The notes under the pieces: generated by a model | Databases searched by the model: none | Told to the model about the DNA's origin: nothing | What the model saw: only the letters and a program-made list of their open reading frames with translations | NCBI GenBank assembly: GCA_964570825.1 | Contig: CAZMZJ010000010.1 | Coordinates: 19,447 to 83,446, forward strand | Direction: 5' to 3' | DNA: 64,000 bases | Source: UMGS1002 sp964570825 | GTDB lineage: Bacteria; Bacillota; Clostridia; Oscillospirales; CAG-272 | In this document: one piece after another, positions 44,311 through 52,396 of the stretch | Layout of the letters: every line of letters starts with the position of its first letter | Position numbering within the stretch: the first letter of the stretch is position 1 | Made by a program: the position numbers and the translations under genes

Positions 44311-47300
44311 ATGCTTTACAAAAAAAATTCCTCACCGTCGCTTCCGGACGAGCTGTTCAAAAACCCCACAAGCGAATACCGCGGAACGCCGTTCTGGTCA
44401 TGGAACTGCAAGCTTGACAAAAACGAGCTTATGTGGCAGATTGAAATGCTAAAAGAGATGGGCTTCGGCGGCTTCCATATGCACGTCCGCTCCGGCATGG
44501 CGACTCCATACCTCGGCGAAGAATTTATGGATCTTGTCGCTTCGTGCGTGGACAAAGCTAAAAAGGAAGATATGCTCGCATGGCTCTACGATGAGGACAG
44601 ATGGCCCTCGGGCTTTGCCGGCGGCTATGTCACAAAGGATCCACAGTACCGGATCAAATACCTGCTTTTCACTCCGACACCGTATGAGGTTGAAGGCGGA
44701 AAAGTCAGAATAGGCAACGAGCAGGCGACGGCGGTCAGAAGCGGCCTCGGCACACTTATGGCGACTTTTGATGTCTTGCTCGATGAAAACGGCTGCCTTA
44801 AAAGCTATAGGATTATTAAAGAAGGCGAACAGCCGGCGGGCCGCCTCTGGTACGCTTATCTCGAATCCCCGAGATGCTCGCCGAGATTCAACGGATACAC
44901 ATACGCTGACACGATGAGCAAAAAGGCAATAGACCGTTTCATCGAAATAACTCATGAGGCATACAGGAAAAAAGTCGGCGGCGAATTTGGGGAAACCATA
45001 CCGGCGATTTTCACCGACGAACCGCAATTCACGCATAAAACCACGCTGCGATTTGCCGATGTGCCGCAGGATGTGTCGCTTCCGTGGACCGACGACCTTT
45101 GCGAAACATTTGCTGCTTCCTACGGCGGCGAGGATCTGATGTCGCATATTCCCGAGCTGTTCTGGGAGCTTCCGGACAAAAAAGTCTCTCTTATCAGATA
45201 CCATTATCACGACCATGTATGCGAAAGATTCGCCTCGGCCTTTGCCGACAATATCGGAACATGGTGCAGGAACAACGGGATAATGCTCACGGGGCACATG
45301 ATGAAGGAGCCGACCCTCCTATCCCAGACAAGCGCAGTCAGCGAAGCCATGCGCTCATACCGCGCCTTCCAGCTTCCCGGGATTGACATGCTTGCCAACA
45401 GACACGAGTTCACCACCGCAAAGCAGGCGCAGTCCGCCGCCCGTCAGTTCGGACGCGAAGGCGTCATGAGCGAGCTTTACGGCGTCACCGGCTGGGACTT
45501 TGACTTCCGCGGCCATAAGCTGCACGGCGACTGGCAGGCGGCGCTCGGCGTCACAGTACGGGTACCGCATCTGTCGTGGGTTTCGATGGAGGGAGAGGCG
45601 AAGCGCGATTATCCAGCCTCGATAAGCTACCAGTCTTCATGGTACAAGGAATACTCATACATTGAAAACCACTTCTCTCGCCTGAACACCGCGTTAACAC
45701 GCGGCAGACCATGCGTGAGGGTCGGTGTCATTCACCCCATTGAGAGCTACTGGCTGCACTGGGGACCTTCCGAGCAGACCGCGCTGATACGCGACCAGTT
45801 CGACACGAACTTTCAGTCGCTGACCGAATGGCTGCTGTTCGGCTCGGTGGACTTTGATTTCATCGCCGAGTCACTTCTCCCCTCACAGAATGAAAAGGGC
45901 GGCAATCCGCTTGAAGTCGGCTGCATGAAATATGATGTCATAATCGTTCCGGAGTGCGAAACCCTGCGCTCCACCACCGTCGAGAGGCTCATTGCATTTC
46001 TTGAAGGCGGCGGAAAGCTGATATTCATGGGAAGCGCTCCGAAATATGTCGACGCCTCCCCCGATAAAGCCGGGGCGGCTATAGCACTTTACAACAATCC
46101 GGCAGCCGAGCGCATTTCGTTCTCACGCGGAGCGATTCTCTCGGCTCTTGAACCATACCGAATGATTGACATACGCAACAATAGCGGAAGCATGACAGAC
46201 AACCTTGTCCACCAGTTGAGGTATGACGGCGACGGCATGTGGCTCTTCGTCTGCCCGGGAAAGGATCCCGCGAACCCAGACATATCGCGCCAGCAGGGAG
46301 TAAAAATCACATTGAAGGGTAATTTTACGGCAACTCTGTACGACACGCTCACCGGAAACATCACGCCGCAGCCCTGCACTCACTCAAAGGGCTGTACTAT
46401 AATCAGCACGACGCTGAACCAGTACGACAGCCTGTTATATAAGCTCACGCCTTCAGCCACCGACGCTGTCGCTGAAAAGAAACCCGCCAAAGCAAAACCG
46501 ATAGTGACGCCGATAAGTATCCCTGCAGCGGTTCCCTTCACTCTCGACGAACCGAACGTTTTACTTCTCGATATGGCGGAATACGCTTTTGACGACGACG
46601 GATTTGCAGGTCCGGAGGAAATTCTGCGCATTGACACCGCCTGCAGATTGAAACTCGGATGGACGCCCTGGAACGGCAGCGCCGACCAGCCGTGGTATCT
46701 GCCGGCTCAGAAGCCGGAGCACCGGATAAGACTCAGATTCAAAATAAACAGCGACATTGTCTATAAAAATCCGATGCTCGCTCTTGAAACGCCCGAGGTT
46801 GCCGAAATTGTGTTCAACGGTGAAAAAATCGACGGTGTCCCGTGCGGCTGGTATATCGACAAAGCAATTAAAACAGTCAGATTGCCTGAAATAAAGAAGG
46901 GCAATAATATACTTGAGCTTGAGTACCCGTTCGGCAAACGCACGGCTACAGAGTGGTGCTATATTCTCGGCAATTTCGGCGTCGAGGTTCACGGACGCCT
47001 TGCAAAAATTGTCAAACCCGTAAAAGAACTTGCGTTTGAAAGCATAACGAACCAGACGCTCCCCTTCTACGGCGGGACGGTGACATACCACTTCGAGCCT
47101 TCAACCTCCGGAGGCGAGCTTGAACTTACAGTCCCGCAGTACCGCGGAGCTGTCATCACCGCGTCTGTCGACGGATCCGAGCCGGCTTATATTGCTTTTT
47201 CACCGTATAAGGTAAATTTCGGAAAGCTTCCGGCTGGCAGACATAAGCTTGACGTAAAGCTCTGGCTGCCGCGCACAAACACCTGCAGCCATCTGCACTG

Positions 47301-47439
47301 CGCCGACGACACACTCTCATATCCGAGCCCCGGCGCATGGCGCACGAGCGGCGACAGCTGGTGCTATGAATACCGCCTGAAACGCGAGGGCATCACGGCA
47401 TCGCCTATTATTAATGAGATCAAATATCAGGATAATTAA
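44311..47439 (+). CDS. GH106-like glycoside hydrolase (putative alpha-L-rhamnosidase)
   Basis: A 1042-residue enzyme. The N-terminus (NPTSEYRGTPFWSWNCKL, GFGGFHMHVRSGMATPYLGEEF, WLYDEDRWPSGFAGG) matches the GH106 alpha-L-rhamnosidase and related clan, with DE pairs typical of the catalytic centre; FTDEPQF (about 228-234) is another conserved acidic motif. The middle has a glutamine-amidotransferase-like fold region (YDVIIVPECETLRSTTVERL), and the last third contains jelly-roll domains. No signal peptide is visible, so it would act on imported oligosaccharides. Being co-transcribed with rhaA strongly supports rhamnosides as substrates. Confidence 0.83.
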   Translation: MLYKKNSSPSLPDELFKNPTSEYRGTPFWSWNCKLDKNELMWQIEMLKEMGFGGFHMHVRSGMATPYLGEEFMDLVASCVDKAKKEDMLAWLYDEDRWPSGFAGGYVTKDPQYRIKYLLFTPTPYEVEGGKVRIGNEQATAVRSGLGTLMATFDVLLDENGCLKSYRIIKEGEQPAGRLWYAYLESPRCSPRFNGYTYADTMSKKAIDRFIEITHEAYRKKVGGEFGETIPAIFTDEPQFTHKTTLRFADVPQDVSLPWTDDLCETFAASYGGEDLMSHIPELFWELPDKKVSLIRYHYHDHVCERFASAFADNIGTWCRNNGIMLTGHMMKEPTLLSQTSAVSEAMRSYRAFQLPGIDMLANRHEFTTAKQAQSAARQFGREGVMSELYGVTGWDFDFRGHKLHGDWQAALGVTVRVPHLSWVSMEGEAKRDYPASISYQSSWYKEYSYIENHFSRLNTALTRGRPCVRVGVIHPIESYWLHWGPSEQTALIRDQFDTNFQSLTEWLLFGSVDFDFIAESLLPSQNEKGGNPLEVGCMKYDVIIVPECETLRSTTVERLIAFLEGGGKLIFMGSAPKYVDASPDKAGAAIALYNNPAAERISFSRGAILSALEPYRMIDIRNNSGSMTDNLVHQLRYDGDGMWLFVCPGKDPANPDISRQQGVKITLKGNFTATLYDTLTGNITPQPCTHSKGCTIISTTLNQYDSLLYKLTPSATDAVAEKKPAKAKPIVTPISIPAAVPFTLDEPNVLLLDMAEYAFDDDGFAGPEEILRIDTACRLKLGWTPWNGSADQPWYLPAQKPEHRIRLRFKINSDIVYKNPMLALETPEVAEIVFNGEKIDGVPCGWYIDKAIKTVRLPEIKKGNNILELEYPFGKRTATEWCYILGNFGVEVHGRLAKIVKPVKELAFESITNQTLPFYGGTVTYHFEPSTSGGELELTVPQYRGAVITASVDGSEPAYIAFSPYKVNFGKLPAGRHKLDVKLWLPRTNTCSHLHCADDTLSYPSPGAWRTSGDSWCYEYRLKREGITASPIINEIKYQDN

Positions 47440-47455
47440 ATTTTTTCGGAAAATA

Positions 47456-47497
47456 CCGCCTTGCGCTGCCGACGCGCATCGCAAGGCGGCAAAATTT
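47456..47497 (+). terminator. Terminator after the GH106-like gene
   Basis: CCGCCTTGCG (47456-47465) pairs with CGCAAGGCGG (47480-47489), followed by CAAAATTTTTA. Confidence 0.8.
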
Positions 47498-47516
47498 TTA
47501 TATTTCGGAGCATAAA

Positions 47517-48206
47517 ATGCAAGACGGTACCTCCGGCGGCACAAACAGAAAAAAAAGAATAATCATAGCCTCATTTTCGGCGGCCGGGTATATAGCGTTG
47601 CTTGCCGTCCTTGCCGCGATATACCACAGGGAGATTGCCTTATATGTGACGGACCCCGAAAAGTTTAGAGCCTGGATATCCGCCTTCGGCCTGTCCGGTA
47701 AACTCCTGTATATCCTGCTGACCGTAATTCAGGTTGTTCTGGCCGTCATACACGACGGGCCTATGCAGATTGCCGGAGGCTATGCCTTCGGGACAGAGAT
47801 GGCTGTGGCGCTGTTCATAGCCGGCGTTGAGATGGGTTCCGCCATAGCATTCCTGTTTGCGCGCCGGTTCGGCCGCACTGTCATCGGACTTTTTTTCGCC
47901 GAGGAGAAATACGATAAATTTTTATCGTATGTAAAAGGCAAAAACCTCTACGTGCTTGCCTTACTCCTTTATCTCATACCCGGAACGCCAAAAGATATGC
48001 TCACATACTGCTTCGGGACGACAAAAATAAAGCTGTTGTATTTCCTGCTTATCATAGGTATAGCGAGAACTCCTGCGGTGCTGCTGACCGTAATGATCGC
48101 GCAGCACATTATTAGCAGCAATATTTTAATGCTGCTCTCAACAGCGTCACTTTTAGCGCTTTTATGCTTCATAGTAAGAATTGTTAGAAAAAACATCAAA
48201 AATTAA
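47517..48206 (+). CDS. VTT-domain membrane protein (TVP38/TMEM64/DedA-like)
   Basis: A 229-residue protein with five to six helices. The VTT core shows LAVIHDGPMQIAGGYAFGTEMAV, GVEMGSAIAFLFARRFGR and the LLYLIPGTPKDMLTYCFG segment, typical of the family (usually IPFxPxxxxNYxxG). Related proteins scramble or move lipids such as undecaprenyl phosphate. ATG 47517 follows CGGAGC. It is a single gene between two terminators. Confidence 0.8.
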   Translation: MQDGTSGGTNRKKRIIIASFSAAGYIALLAVLAAIYHREIALYVTDPEKFRAWISAFGLSGKLLYILLTVIQVVLAVIHDGPMQIAGGYAFGTEMAVALFIAGVEMGSAIAFLFARRFGRTVIGLFFAEEKYDKFLSYVKGKNLYVLALLLYLIPGTPKDMLTYCFGTTKIKLLYFLLIIGIARTPAVLLTVMIAQHIISSNILMLLSTASLLALLCFIVRIVRKNIKN

Positions 48207-48218
48207 ATTTTCAGCAAT

Positions 48219-48249
48219 AGAACCCCGGGCTTTTTCAGCCCGGGGTTCT
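48219..48249 (+). terminator. Terminator after the VTT gene
   Basis: A perfect 13-bp stem, AGAACCCCGGGCT (48219-48231) with AGCCCGGGGTTCT (48237-48249). AAATATTT follows; the U tract is weak, but the stem is very strong. Confidence 0.75.
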
Positions 48250-48346
48250 AAATATTTGCAAAAACTGCTTATACTAAAAAATGCGGTGCATCAGGCTCGG
48301 GCATGGCGCGCCGCGAATGCCGTCCTGCTTTTTGCTTTTATGATTA

Positions 48347-49675
48347 TCAGTTGTCGTTTATTGTCAGATCCTCGTAGCTTTCGCGTCTGACGGCGACATA
48401 ATCCCTGCCGTCCTTTATCATCACTACAGGCGGCCGCGGGACTCTGTTATAATTCGACGCCATCGCATAGTTATACGCCCCGGTGTTGAACACCGCAAGT
48501 ATGTCGCCCGGCTCTGCCGCCTGAAGGTCAATATTCGTCGCGATAAGGTCGCCGCTCTCGCAGCAGCGCCCCGCGATTGTGCAGTTGAGCGTGCGCTTGC
48601 GGTCGGCCTTGTTGGCTATTATTGCGGAATAGCGCGCCTGATAAAGAGCGTATCTCGGGTTGTCGGTCATTCCTCCGTCGACAGACACATAGCTCTTGTA
48701 CCCGGGTATCGTCTTGACCGCGCCGACCGTGTAAAGGGTAATCCCCGAATCCGCCACGATGCTGCGTCCCGGCTCGGTGATAATCACAGGCACGTGCAGC
48801 CCGTTGTCGCGGCAGTAGCTGAAAAGGATTTCATGAAGGGAGCTGAAAATTCCCTTGTAGTCGGTGTGCGGGGCATCGTCGGTATATCTTATCCCGAAGC
48901 CGCCGCCGATATTTAATAGTTTTGCTTCAAAGCCGTAACGCGCCTTCATTTTTTTAAGGAAGGCAAGCGCGTTTTCAAGCGCCATCGCAAATGGCGCCGA
49001 CTCGGTTATCTGAGAACCGATGTGATAATGGAAGCCGAGGAAATTGACGCCCCGAAGCCCGAGCGCGTAGCCAACGGCTTCATCCGCCTGACCGTTTCCG
49101 ATCGGAATTCCGAATTTCGAGTCAATTTTTCCGGTGCTGATCTTTTCGTGAGTATGCGGGTCGATTCCGGGAGAAACGCGCAGTATTACGTTCTGTTCTA
49201 TACCCATACCAGATGCGACGCGACTGATGCTGTCCAGCTCGGCAAGATTGTCGGCGACAAAGCACCCGATACGGCTCTCGATCGCATATTTTATCTCGGA
49301 TTCGGTCTTATTGTTCCCGTGGAAAAATATATCGGATGGGTTGAAGCCGGCTGAGAGCGCGGTATAAAGCTCGCCTCCGGAGACAACGTCGGCGCACATT
49401 CCCTCGTCCTTCATTATCCGGTATATCTGACGGCAGGAGAAAGCCTTGCTGGCATACGCGGTCAGGCTCCCGTCGCCGAATGCTTCGGCGGATATTTTTT
49501 TTATAAAGCGGCAGTTTTCACGGATTCTGTCCTCATTCATGACGAAAAGCGGAGTCCCGTATTTTTTTGCCAGCTCAACGGTGTCAAGCCCCGCAAAAAC
49601 CATGTGTCCGTTCTCGTTAACCGAAACGTCCGGCGTCACATCCGGCATATCGCTGCATAAAACCTGAACTTTCAT
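48347..49675 (-). CDS. lysA: Diaminopimelate decarboxylase
   Basis: A 442-residue PLP enzyme of the alanine racemase fold. The lysine that binds PLP is in AYASKAFSC, HYHIGSQ and the GGGFGIRYT phosphate loop follow, and the C-terminal GRCCESGD and FNTGAYNYAMASNYN are present. It makes L-lysine from meso-DAP. It lies 22 bp downstream of dapF and shares its promoter. SVDGGMTDNPRYALY is typical. Confidence 0.95.
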   Translation of the reverse strand: MKVQVLCSDMPDVTPDVSVNENGHMVFAGLDTVELAKKYGTPLFVMNEDRIRENCRFIKKISAEAFGDGSLTAYASKAFSCRQIYRIMKDEGMCADVVSGGELYTALSAGFNPSDIFFHGNNKTESEIKYAIESRIGCFVADNLAELDSISRVASGMGIEQNVILRVSPGIDPHTHEKISTGKIDSKFGIPIGNGQADEAVGYALGLRGVNFLGFHYHIGSQITESAPFAMALENALAFLKKMKARYGFEAKLLNIGGGFGIRYTDDAPHTDYKGIFSSLHEILFSYCRDNGLHVPVIITEPGRSIVADSGITLYTVGAVKTIPGYKSYVSVDGGMTDNPRYALYQARYSAIIANKADRKRTLNCTIAGRCCESGDLIATNIDLQAAEPGDILAVFNTGAYNYAMASNYNRVPRPPVVMIKDGRDYVAVRRESYEDLTINDN

Positions 49676-49697
49676 TTATTCTTACATTCTCCTATTC

Positions 49698-50552
49698 TCA
49701 AATTCCTTTGTATTGATAAATTCCTTCAAAGACCTTCTCTGCAGGCCCGGTCATGAAAATCCGCCAGTCCTCACGGCAGACGATTGTCAGGTCTCCCCCG
49801 AGCAGTTTTACCGTAATCGGGGTGTTGAAATCGCACAGCCCAAGCTTTACAGAAGCTGCAGCCGAGGCGCACGCCCCGGTTCCGCAGGCCATTGTCTCGC
49901 CGCTTCCGCGCTCCCAGACTCTCATTTCTATCGTTCGCCTGTCGATAACGCGGATAAATTCGGCATTGATTTTATCCGGAAACAGCCTGTGCGTTTCAAA
50001 TGACGGGCCGATATGTTCAAGATCCATTCCGGCAGGGTTTTCAACATAAGTGACGACGTGCGGGCTGCCCATGCTCACGCATGTGGCAAGATATGTTTTG
50101 CCCTGTACCTCAAGCGGCAAATTTATAAAAGGAACGTCGGAAAGCACCGGAACGCTCGACGGCGAAAAATCCGCAAACCCCATGTCAACCTTAACTGTCG
50201 ACACCTCTCCGCTATTTTCGTCAACTGTAAGCTCCAGATGCTTTATTCCGCTCAGCGTTTCGACCGTCAGATTCTTTTTTCTGACGATATTTTTATCATA
50301 TACATACTTGCCAACGCAGCGGATCCCGTTCCCGCACATGCGTCCCTCGCTTCCGTCCGCATTGAACATTCTCATCCTGACATCGGCGGTCTTTGAAGGG
50401 CATATGAGAATAAGCCCGTCTGAGCCGACCGAAAAATGTCTTTTTGACATGGCTGCCGACACTTTTCCGGGTTCAGGCAGTTCATGCTCCATGCAGTTGA
50501 CATAAATGTAATCGTTGCCTATGCCGTGCATTTTTGTAAATCTGATCTCCAT
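49698..50552 (-). CDS. dapF: Diaminopimelate epimerase
   Basis: A 284-residue epimerase. The catalytic cysteines are Cys73 in GRMCGNGIRC and Cys223 in ETMACGTGACAS. The N-terminal FTKMHGIGNDYIYV is standard. It interconverts LL- and meso-DAP for peptidoglycan and lysine. It is first in a two-gene operon with lysA. Confidence 0.96.
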   Translation of the reverse strand: MEIRFTKMHGIGNDYIYVNCMEHELPEPGKVSAAMSKRHFSVGSDGLILICPSKTADVRMRMFNADGSEGRMCGNGIRCVGKYVYDKNIVRKKNLTVETLSGIKHLELTVDENSGEVSTVKVDMGFADFSPSSVPVLSDVPFINLPLEVQGKTYLATCVSMGSPHVVTYVENPAGMDLEHIGPSFETHRLFPDKINAEFIRVIDRRTIEMRVWERGSGETMACGTGACASAAASVKLGLCDFNTPITVKLLGGDLTIVCREDWRIFMTGPAEKVFEGIYQYKGI

Positions 50553-50664
50553 TGATGACCCCGTTACGTATTATAAATTTATGTATTTATCTCGGTATTT
50601 CCGCTTATCCGCTGTAGAGGGATATGCAGGCGACAGAATGCCGGAAAAAATATAATATAGTGAT

Positions 50665-50693
50665 ATATTAACACAATAAAGTCCGTGTGTCAA
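50665..50693 (-). promoter_or_regulatory. SigA-type promoter for dapF-lysA
   Basis: On the minus strand, TTGACA (50688-50693), 17-bp spacer, TAATAT (50665-50670). The leader is about 105 nt. The 306-bp gap from 50553 to 50858 holds this promoter and a divergent, possibly sporulation-type one for dpaA; I see no gene in it. Confidence 0.7.
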
Positions 50694-50718
50694 TAGAGAA
50701 AAAGGTCGACTTAGAAGT

Positions 50719-50747
50719 GACACTGTAACCTGCTCCGCCATAAAATG
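50719..50747 (+). promoter_or_regulatory. Possible SigK-type promoter for dpaA-dpaB
   Basis: GACAC at 50719-50723 and CATAAAATG at 50739-50747 resemble the SigK pattern (AC at -35, CATANNNTA at -10; last A is G here) at about the right spacing. In Bacillus the DPA synthase operon depends on SigK, whose gene is in this window. The match is imperfect. Confidence 0.35.
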
Positions 50748-50858
50748 TAGTGTAGAAGCAGACGCTCCGGGAGCTGTGGGCCTCGTCCGGATCATCAGCC
50801 GGAGCATGCCTCTTTGTAAAAGCCGCTTTACTCATAAATGAAAAGGAATCTGGTTGAT

Positions 50859-51770
50859 ATGTACGATAATATAAAACTTGCCTTGTTAGGAGGCGATCTT
50901 AGACAACTGTCAATTGCAAGGCGTCTGTCGGGACTCGGGTTTGAAACTGCGGTATGGGGTCTCGGCACCTGCGAAAAGGAAGTGGGGGACGCGGTTCGCT
51001 GCGCCGAATGGGCCGATGCCATAAAAGGCAGCAGAGCGGTTATTCTTCCTCTCCCGGCTTCCTCAGACGGCGTGCACGTAAACTGTCCTCTGAGCACCGA
51101 CGCCTTATCGCAGCTCAAAATGATGACTTTGCTTGAAAATCTGAGCCAGGACACGCTCATTATCGGCGGGCGCTTCACTCCGGCATTCAAAAGCTCCGCA
51201 GACTCGCGCGGCATGAGGGCTATTGACTATTTTGATTCGGAAGAGCTCCAGATAAAAAACGCAGTGCCGACAGCGGAAGGCGCGCTCGCCATCGCCATGA
51301 ACGAGCTGCCGATAACAATACAGGGCTCGCGTTCGGCCGTAATCGGGTACGGCAGAGTCGGAAAAGTGCTTGCCGACAAACTGTATGCCATGGGATCCCG
51401 CGTGACTGTCGCCGCGCGCAAGTCGACCGACCTCGCATGGGCGCACAATAAAATGTTTGACACCTTGAAAATTACTGTCCGCGACGGCAAAAGCAGCCTT
51501 TCTGCGCTTAAATCCGGGTATGATGTAATCTTCAACACAGTTCCCTACTGGCTCTTCGACGGCAATATCCTCTCGCAGCTCTGTGAAAAGACGCTGATCA
51601 TAGATATCGCATCGGCGCCCGGAGGAGTTGACTCTAAAGCAGCCAGAGAATGCGGGATCAAGGTCATCTGGGCTCTGTCCCTGCCGGGCAAATGCTCGCC
51701 CTTCACCGCCGGCGAGATAATCTGCGATTCGATAATCGACATACTGGCTCAGGAAGGAGTGCTTCAATGA
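50859..51770 (+). CDS. dpaA: Dipicolinate synthase subunit A
   Basis: A 303-residue dehydrogenase-like protein. The open frame starts at 50838, but MYDNIKLALLGGDLRQ at 50859, with AAAGGA upstream, is the likely start. The N-terminal ALLGGDLRQLSIARRL and the later nucleotide-binding AVIGYGRVGKVLADKL are typical of SpoVFA. With DpaB it oxidises dihydrodipicolinate (a DAP-pathway intermediate) to dipicolinic acid in the mother cell. Its stop overlaps the dpaB start. Confidence 0.92.
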   Translation: MYDNIKLALLGGDLRQLSIARRLSGLGFETAVWGLGTCEKEVGDAVRCAEWADAIKGSRAVILPLPASSDGVHVNCPLSTDALSQLKMMTLLENLSQDTLIIGGRFTPAFKSSADSRGMRAIDYFDSEELQIKNAVPTAEGALAIAMNELPITIQGSRSAVIGYGRVGKVLADKLYAMGSRVTVAARKSTDLAWAHNKMFDTLKITVRDGKSSLSALKSGYDVIFNTVPYWLFDGNILSQLCEKTLIIDIASAPGGVDSKAARECGIKVIWALSLPGKCSPFTAGEIICDSIIDILAQEGVLQ

Positions 51771-52327
51771 TAGGATATGCAATGTGCGGCTCCTTCTGCA
51801 CCGTCGACGCCTCTCTATCCCAGCTTAAGCTGCTGAAAGAACGCGGATACGATATACTCCCGGTAATGAGCCAGACTCTGTACGACACCGACACGAGATT
51901 CGGCAGGAGCGAGGAGCTGCGGAAGAAGGTATCCGAAATCTGCGGCAGAGATATCATACATACGATAGTTGAAGCGGAACCGCTCGGCCCGCGCATAAAG
52001 CTCGACGCTATGATAATATGCCCCTGCACCGGCAACACGCTTGCCAAGCTTGCGGCGGGCATAACAGACACCTCGGTGACGATGGCAGCCAAAGCTCATC
52101 TGCGCGGCAACAAAACGCTTGTTATCGCCCTCGCATCTAACGATGCTCTTTCAGCCAATCTTAAAAATATAGCGACCATGCTCTCGCGAAAGTATGTGTA
52201 CTTCGTCCCGATGGAGCAGGATGATCCGGTAAAAAAGCCGAATTCTCTTGTCGCCGATTACAGTCTTCTTATCCCGACTCTTGAAGCCGCGCTTGAAGGA
52301 CGCCAGTATCAGAAGGTATTCATATAA
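51767..52327 (+). CDS. dpaB: Dipicolinate synthase subunit B
   Basis: A 186-residue flavoprotein-like subunit. MIGYAMCGSFCTVDASLSQL, ICPCTGNTLAKLAAGITDTSV and IALASNDALSANLKNI are SpoVFB signatures (family related to phosphopantothenoylcysteine decarboxylase). ATG 51767 overlaps the dpaA stop by four bases (ATGA); the longer upstream frame lies inside dpaA and is not real. Confidence 0.93.
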   Translation: MIGYAMCGSFCTVDASLSQLKLLKERGYDILPVMSQTLYDTDTRFGRSEELRKKVSEICGRDIIHTIVEAEPLGPRIKLDAMIICPCTGNTLAKLAAGITDTSVTMAAKAHLRGNKTLVIALASNDALSANLKNIATMLSRKYVYFVPMEQDDPVKKPNSLVADYSLLIPTLEAALEGRQYQKVFI

Positions 52328-52349
52328 GTGAATAACAATAAGGAACGTT

Positions 52350-52381
52350 AAGGGGAGCTTTCAAAAAGCTCCCCTTTTTTT
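52350..52381 (+). terminator. Terminator of dpaA-dpaB
   Basis: AAGGGGAGCTTT pairs with AAAGCTCCCCTT around a short loop and runs into eight or more T residues. It also lies just past the end of convergent comEC. Confidence 0.92.
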
Positions 52382-52396
52382 TAACCGGCTGATGAA

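Noticed and set aside
44449..45297. 282-codon leftward frame
   Set aside because: It is antisense to the GH106-like gene, which shows conserved motifs throughout this stretch.
51105..51782. 225-codon leftward frame
   Set aside because: It is antisense to dpaA, which is a clear SpoVFA homologue.
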